From Fimenecus sp963590415 (GTDB taxonomy: Bacteria; Bacillota; Clostridia; Oscillospirales; Acutalibacteraceae), in the NCBI GenBank assembly GCA_963590415.1, contig CAVAPB010000011.1:11016-75015 (forward strand): a stretch of 64,000 nt of DNA. The letters run 5' to 3'. Shown here piece by piece: positions 60,926 through 64,000 of this stretch. Made by a program: the position numbers and the translations under genes. A model generated the notes under the pieces. The model was not told the origin of the DNA. It saw only the letters and a list, made by a program, of their open reading frames with translations, and searched no databases. Position 1 is the stretch's first letter; every line of letters starts with the position of its first letter.

Positions 60926-62272
60926 ATGTCTCAAGTTGATTTAACACAATTTTTCCCGTGGACATTTATCCTGCATCTTGCAAGAAGTCTGCTATCGTTC
61001 AACATAATAAATTCTATGCTCAAGTCCAAAAACAGCCTGCCTGTCTCATTTTTCAGCTTTGTCGGAATTACGATGCTGTACTCTTATCTGTCGCTTATAC
61101 TCGGAAATTACGCTGTTAACATCGTGGAATATATTGCAGTAATCGGATATTATGCAGTTATGTTTTTGATAACCGTGTTTATGTATGAGGGCAAAACAAG
61201 CAAAAAGCTGTTTACAATATTTATAAGCCTTGCCGCATATTTTGTAACGGTTATGCTCTTTACCATGGTAAAGGGAATGTTTTACGGCTTTGACCTCGGA
61301 TCGGTGTCGTACAGCACCGTTCCGCTTTCGGATGTGCTTACGCAATCACTGTTTATATTCTCGTTTTCGTTTGTGTTTGCCGCATTGTTCAGATTTCTTA
61401 CAAGCCGCAAAGAAAATCAGTACGGAAAAAGCAAGCTGTTTTTGATTTATCTTTTCCCAGCCACGCACATTATAAATGTTATGATACTGTTTATGGCTTT
61501 TAAGCTGTACGACATAAACAGCACTGAGTTTGACGAGGTTGCGCTCGATGTTGGCGTGTTCGGGTTCATTTCGTTTATAAGCTGTTTCTTAATTGATATT
61601 CTTATTATTTTTGCAATCGACTACATAGAAAAAATACAGGACGAAAACCTGAAATACGAAAAAGCGGTAATGCAAAACCGAATAGACTACAACCGAATAA
61701 GACAAATTCAGGAGGAAAAGACGGAAATAAGTAAAATCCGCCACGATTTCAGTGGAATAATCTCAACAGCTATCGGATTTATCGAGCTTGGGAAATACGA
61801 TAAAGCGCGGTCAATTCTTTCAAATGCAGGCACAGATGTTTTCGGCACATCGGAAAAATACTGTTTCAACGAGCTTATAAATATAATAATTCAGCAAAAA
61901 ACGACTTCGGCAAAGCAGTCCGACACCGATATCAGGTTTGATATAAAAGAAAACAGCAAGCTTAACATTGACGATTACGATATTTGCCGACTTCTCAGCA
62001 ATCTTATTGACAACTCAATAAATGCGGCAAAACTCACTCAGGAAAACAAGTCGTTTGTTTCGATTGACATTGAAAGAGACGAGGTTGTAATCAGAACCGA
62101 AAACAAGTTTGACAAGACAGTAAAAAAGCCGAAACGGAACGATGGAAAGCACGGCTTCGGCACGAAAATAATCAGAGATATTGCCAAAAAATACGGTGGT
62201 AAATATTCGGTTGAAATTTCGGGCGACAATTATGTTACCGTAACCATGCTAAAAAACGGAGAAGCGGAATAA
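60926..62272 (+). CDS. AgrC-like sensor histidine kinase
   Basis: A 448-aa kinase. The N-terminal ~220 residues form about six membrane helices (for example VEYIAVIGYYAVMFLITVFM; LFTIFISLAAYFVTVMLFTM; FGFISFISCFLIDILIIFAI), as in AgrC-type receptors. A helix with EISKIRHDFSGIISTAIGFI holds the phospho-His, followed by a GHKL ATPase with the N-box LLSNLIDNSINAAKL and a late G box KHGFGTKIIRDIAKKYGG. The D box is not clearly seen. It should phosphorylate the LytTR regulator next to it. The signal is unknown. Ends next to the repeat at 62275. Confidence 0.9.
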   Translation: MSQVDLTQFFPWTFILHLARSLLSFNIINSMLKSKNSLPVSFFSFVGITMLYSYLSLILGNYAVNIVEYIAVIGYYAVMFLITVFMYEGKTSKKLFTIFISLAAYFVTVMLFTMVKGMFYGFDLGSVSYSTVPLSDVLTQSLFIFSFSFVFAALFRFLTSRKENQYGKSKLFLIYLFPATHIINVMILFMAFKLYDINSTEFDEVALDVGVFGFISFISCFLIDILIIFAIDYIEKIQDENLKYEKAVMQNRIDYNRIRQIQEEKTEISKIRHDFSGIISTAIGFIELGKYDKARSILSNAGTDVFGTSEKYCFNELINIIIQQKTTSAKQSDTDIRFDIKENSKLNIDDYDICRLLSNLIDNSINAAKLTQENKSFVSIDIERDEVVIRTENKFDKTVKKPKRNDGKHGFGTKIIRDIAKKYGGKYSVEISGDNYVTVTMLKNGEAE

Positions 62273-62274
62273 GA

Positions 62275-62382
62275 TTTTACAGCTGCGAGGCTGTATAAAC
62301 TTAAAGCGATTGATTTTTCATACAGAAAAGACAAGCCCCACAGATAATGCCAACGCATATCTGTGGGGCTTAACGCATAATT
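62275..62382. repeat. Dispersed intergenic repeat, copy B (first copy at 19961-20071)
   Basis: Starts TTTTACAGCTGCGAGGCTG and ends with arms AAGCCCCACAGATA/TATCTGTGGGGCTT followed by AACGCATAAT. It lies three bases after the histidine kinase stop and eight before the convergent nitroreductase stop. The hairpin arms differ from copy A by a paired C-G for T-A change. Confidence 0.7.
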
Positions 62383-62389
62383 CATAGGA

Positions 62390-63043
62390 TTATTTTACGG
62401 CTTTGTCGGTTACAGTCTCAAAATGATATTCGGCTATCCCTAAATCAAGCCTTGTGTAAAAGCCCCTTCCCGAGGTCGCTTTTACAGTGTTGTCCGTCAA
62501 AAGCTCAAAATAAAATTTTTGCTGATTAACCGCCGTAGGCGCAAGCAAAGCGGCTTCAACGCCACGCAAAAACCACTCGGGCATTCCCTGACGATAATTG
62601 CTCACCTGTGAAACAGATTTGCTTTTATGCGGCACGCCGTTTGTTTCTCCGTATCCGAGTGCAATTACGCACACCTGTTTTTCTCCCTTATCAATCTTCG
62701 CATTGCTTTTTCCGTGATTTAAGGCAACCCAACAGGTGTTAAGCCCGAGCTCCTGCGCCTTTAAGACAATTTGCTCACCAAAGTATCCGAGGCTTTCGTC
62801 AAGCTTTGATGATTTTTTACCTACAAGGGTAATGTAATTGTTAACGCCCTTAAAGCTTCCGTAATGGGCAATCATTGAGTTAAAGCACTTCGGCTCATCA
62901 TAAAATATTTGAATGTGCAAGCCTGTTTTTTCATTTATCCGAGTTGCGAGTTCGTCTAAAGCGTCTCGCTTTTCTTTTTCGATTTTCTTATCCGTATATT
63001 GCCTTACGCTGTGTCTTTGCTTCATAATTTCAAGCGTTTCCAT
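62390..63043 (-). CDS. Nitroreductase family protein
   Basis: A 217-aa FMN-dependent oxidoreductase: MKQRHSVRQYTDKKIE is the N-terminal FMN-phosphate loop, YNITLVGKK-like strand NNYITLVGKK, LGLNTCWVALNHGKS and VCVIALGYGET follow, and the end (LLAPTAVNQQKFYFEL; RLDLGIAEYHFE) is typical of the TM1586-like subgroup. It reduces nitro or quinone compounds with NAD(P)H. Its start overlaps the end of the hydrolase gene by 14 bases, so the two are co-translated, in an operon under an ArsR-type regulator. Confidence 0.9.
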   Translation of the reverse strand: METLEIMKQRHSVRQYTDKKIEKEKRDALDELATRINEKTGLHIQIFYDEPKCFNSMIAHYGSFKGVNNYITLVGKKSSKLDESLGYFGEQIVLKAQELGLNTCWVALNHGKSNAKIDKGEKQVCVIALGYGETNGVPHKSKSVSQVSNYRQGMPEWFLRGVEAALLAPTAVNQQKFYFELLTDNTVKATSGRGFYTRLDLGIAEYHFETVTDKAVK

Positions 63044-63860
63044 TGTAGCCTACCTCCAAAATTTGTTCTTCAACCGACGGGTCGTGATTTACAAACACGC
63101 CCTTGCATTTTGAGTCGTTTTTGCATTTTATAAGCCAATCAAGCGATTTTTCGCACCGGTCATTATTCACGGAAAAGCCCGGAATAATCCTGTTTGTGAA
63201 GTTTTCCGCTAAGTATGCGGCGTCGTTTCCGAGTACGATATATCCGTCTGTTCCGTTAATCAAAACGCTGAACAAGCCGTAGCTGTGCCCGGGTGTATGG
63301 ACAAGCAAAACGGAATTATCGCCGAAAACATCATAGCTTCTGCCGAAGGGTCCTATGCCGCTGTCGCTGTATTCAAAAGTCTTTACATCGCATATTCCCG
63401 TCCATGTATTGATATATCGGAAGCTGAATTTATTGCACGCTTTCCACTCCTCGGCAGAGGTGCGAATATCCCTGACATCTTTTACAAGACGAAGTCCGCT
63501 TGTGTGGTCAAAATCCATATGGCTTATAAATATGTGTGAAATGTCTTGTTGCGATACGCCTGCGGATTTCAGTTTTGAGTCAATGCCCTCGTCCTCTTTT
63601 ATGATCGGAGCGCTGATTTTATTTACCATTCCGAACCATTGCGTCGGCTTTTTATGGGCGTATTTTGTGTCCCAGCCCGTATCAATCAGAACATTGCCCT
63701 TTGGGTGCCTGATAAGATAAGAGGATACGGGAAGTATCATCTGATTTTTCTTGCCTCGGAATATTCCTGTCAGCGCAAGCGGATTTTTCTCATGCAACGG
63801 GATTGCCCTGTCGACACGAACCTTACCCGTGTGAAAAATGTATATCTGTATTTTATTCAT
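63030..63860 (-). CDS. Metallo-beta-lactamase-fold hydrolase (AHL-lactonase-like)
   Basis: A 276-aa MBL-fold enzyme with the two-metal motif ISHMDFDHTSGL (HxDxDH), LIDTGWD, a later His in HTPGHSYGLF, Asp in LGNDAAYL and His in VNHDPS. The N-terminal part (PVSSYLIRHPKGNVLIDTGW) is like N-acyl-homoserine-lactonase family proteins; in Clostridia the substrate need not be a homoserine lactone. The ATG at 63860 follows AGGAG; the frame reaches to a GTG nine bases earlier. It overlaps the upstream ArsR-type gene by eight bases and the nitroreductase gene by 14. Confidence 0.88.
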   Translation of the reverse strand: MNKIQIYIFHTGKVRVDRAIPLHEKNPLALTGIFRGKKNQMILPVSSYLIRHPKGNVLIDTGWDTKYAHKKPTQWFGMVNKISAPIIKEDEGIDSKLKSAGVSQQDISHIFISHMDFDHTSGLRLVKDVRDIRTSAEEWKACNKFSFRYINTWTGICDVKTFEYSDSGIGPFGRSYDVFGDNSVLLVHTPGHSYGLFSVLINGTDGYIVLGNDAAYLAENFTNRIIPGFSVNNDRCEKSLDWLIKCKNDSKCKGVFVNHDPSVEEQILEVGYNGNA

Positions 63861-64000
63861 CTTCGCCACTCCTGTCGGGCAAAAGTTTTGTTATCATTAT
63901 AATCAGCTTCAACGCCTCGTCAACCTGTTTGAGCATTTTCATATCGGGGTCGAAATAGTAATAATTCTTAGTGCCCTCGTGCCTGCATTTTATGATTCCT
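63853..64000 (-). CDS. ArsR-type HTH regulator, C-terminal part, cut by window edge
   Basis: The reverse strand from the right edge to a TAA at 63853 encodes GIIKCRHEGTKNYYYFDPDM, then KMLKQVDEALKLIIMITKLL. A wing of this form (LxKxRxEGxxNYYYLDP) and a following dimer helix are typical of ArsR/SmtB regulators. The first part lies outside the window. The stop overlaps the start of the hydrolase gene (ATGAATAA), so the regulator heads this small operon and probably represses it. Effector (metal or other) unknown; the Cys in IIKCRHEG is a single visible Cys. Confidence 0.7.
   Translation of the reverse strand, partial: GIIKCRHEGTKNYYYFDPDMKMLKQVDEALKLIIMITKLLPDRSGEDE

Overview
The window looks like the chromosome of an anaerobic, spore-forming Clostridia member, most likely an Oscillospiraceae/Ruminococcaceae-type gut commensal. 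Support comes from a SpoIVA gene (spore coat ATPase), a secreted protein ending in a dockerin-like module, an A-type flavodiiron protein, a ferredoxin-thioredoxin-reductase-like protein, canonical sigma-A promoters (many with exact 17-bp spacers), strong GGAGG ribosome sites and moderate-to-low GC. No complete tRNA, rRNA or CRISPR array was seen. Family names are recognised by eye; no database search was run.

Region 1 (1-8115) appears to be the right part of an integrated element. It ends in a 45-bp copy of the 3' half of a tRNA-Pro(UGG) gene (8071-8115), which suggests the complete tRNA and integrase lie left of the window. It carries a restriction-modification island: a GHKL ATPase fragment, Vsr, a C5-cytosine methyltransferase, a second C5 methyltransferase fused in frame to a HaeIII-family endonuclease domain, an NgoPII-family endonuclease and a small control-type HTH protein. 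Next come a small acidic protein, an HNH nuclease, another HTH protein and a DUF4238 protein.

Region 2 (8116-31811) is chromosomal housekeeping: palindromic intergenic repeats; a GH2 glycosidase / FTR-like / M16 peptidase operon; flavodiiron protein; a MacB/FtsX-type ABC transporter behind a two-operator promoter; a LUD protein; a DivIVA-like / fumarase-beta / PcrA operon with a REP-associated transposase at its end; an alpha/beta hydrolase; SpoIVA; a DUF378 protein; a Cys-rich dockerin-like protein; and an ABC-F ATPase.

Region 3 (31819-62272) is the most interesting. It is a complete-looking type VII secretion (T7SS) locus with its own phospho-signalling and control genes. Core parts are EssC (1489 aa, FHA-FtsK/SpoIIIE), a WXG100 protein, a YukD/EsaB ubiquitin-like protein, a CpaE/MinD-like ATPase and two FHA proteins. 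Signalling parts are a membrane Ser/Thr kinase with EssB-like topology, a PP2C phosphatase, zinc-ribbon membrane proteins and a giant Ig-repeat membrane protein. AT-rich helical proteins downstream of EssC are likely substrates or chaperones. Upstream stands a 1009-aa protein joining a bacterial PARG domain, an SGNH hydrolase, an SseB-like domain and a Ser/Thr kinase. Divergent from it is a LytTR response regulator with an AgrC-like histidine kinase. Two promoters, one for the fusion kinase and one for the T7SS operon, carry the same pair of direct repeats at an exact 21-bp period just upstream of the -35 box, as expected for a LytTR regulator. I infer that the two-component system switches on both.

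Region 4 (62275-64000) holds a dispersed repeat also found at 19961-20071, then a compact overlapping operon: ArsR-type regulator (cut by the window edge), metallo-beta-lactamase-fold hydrolase and nitroreductase.
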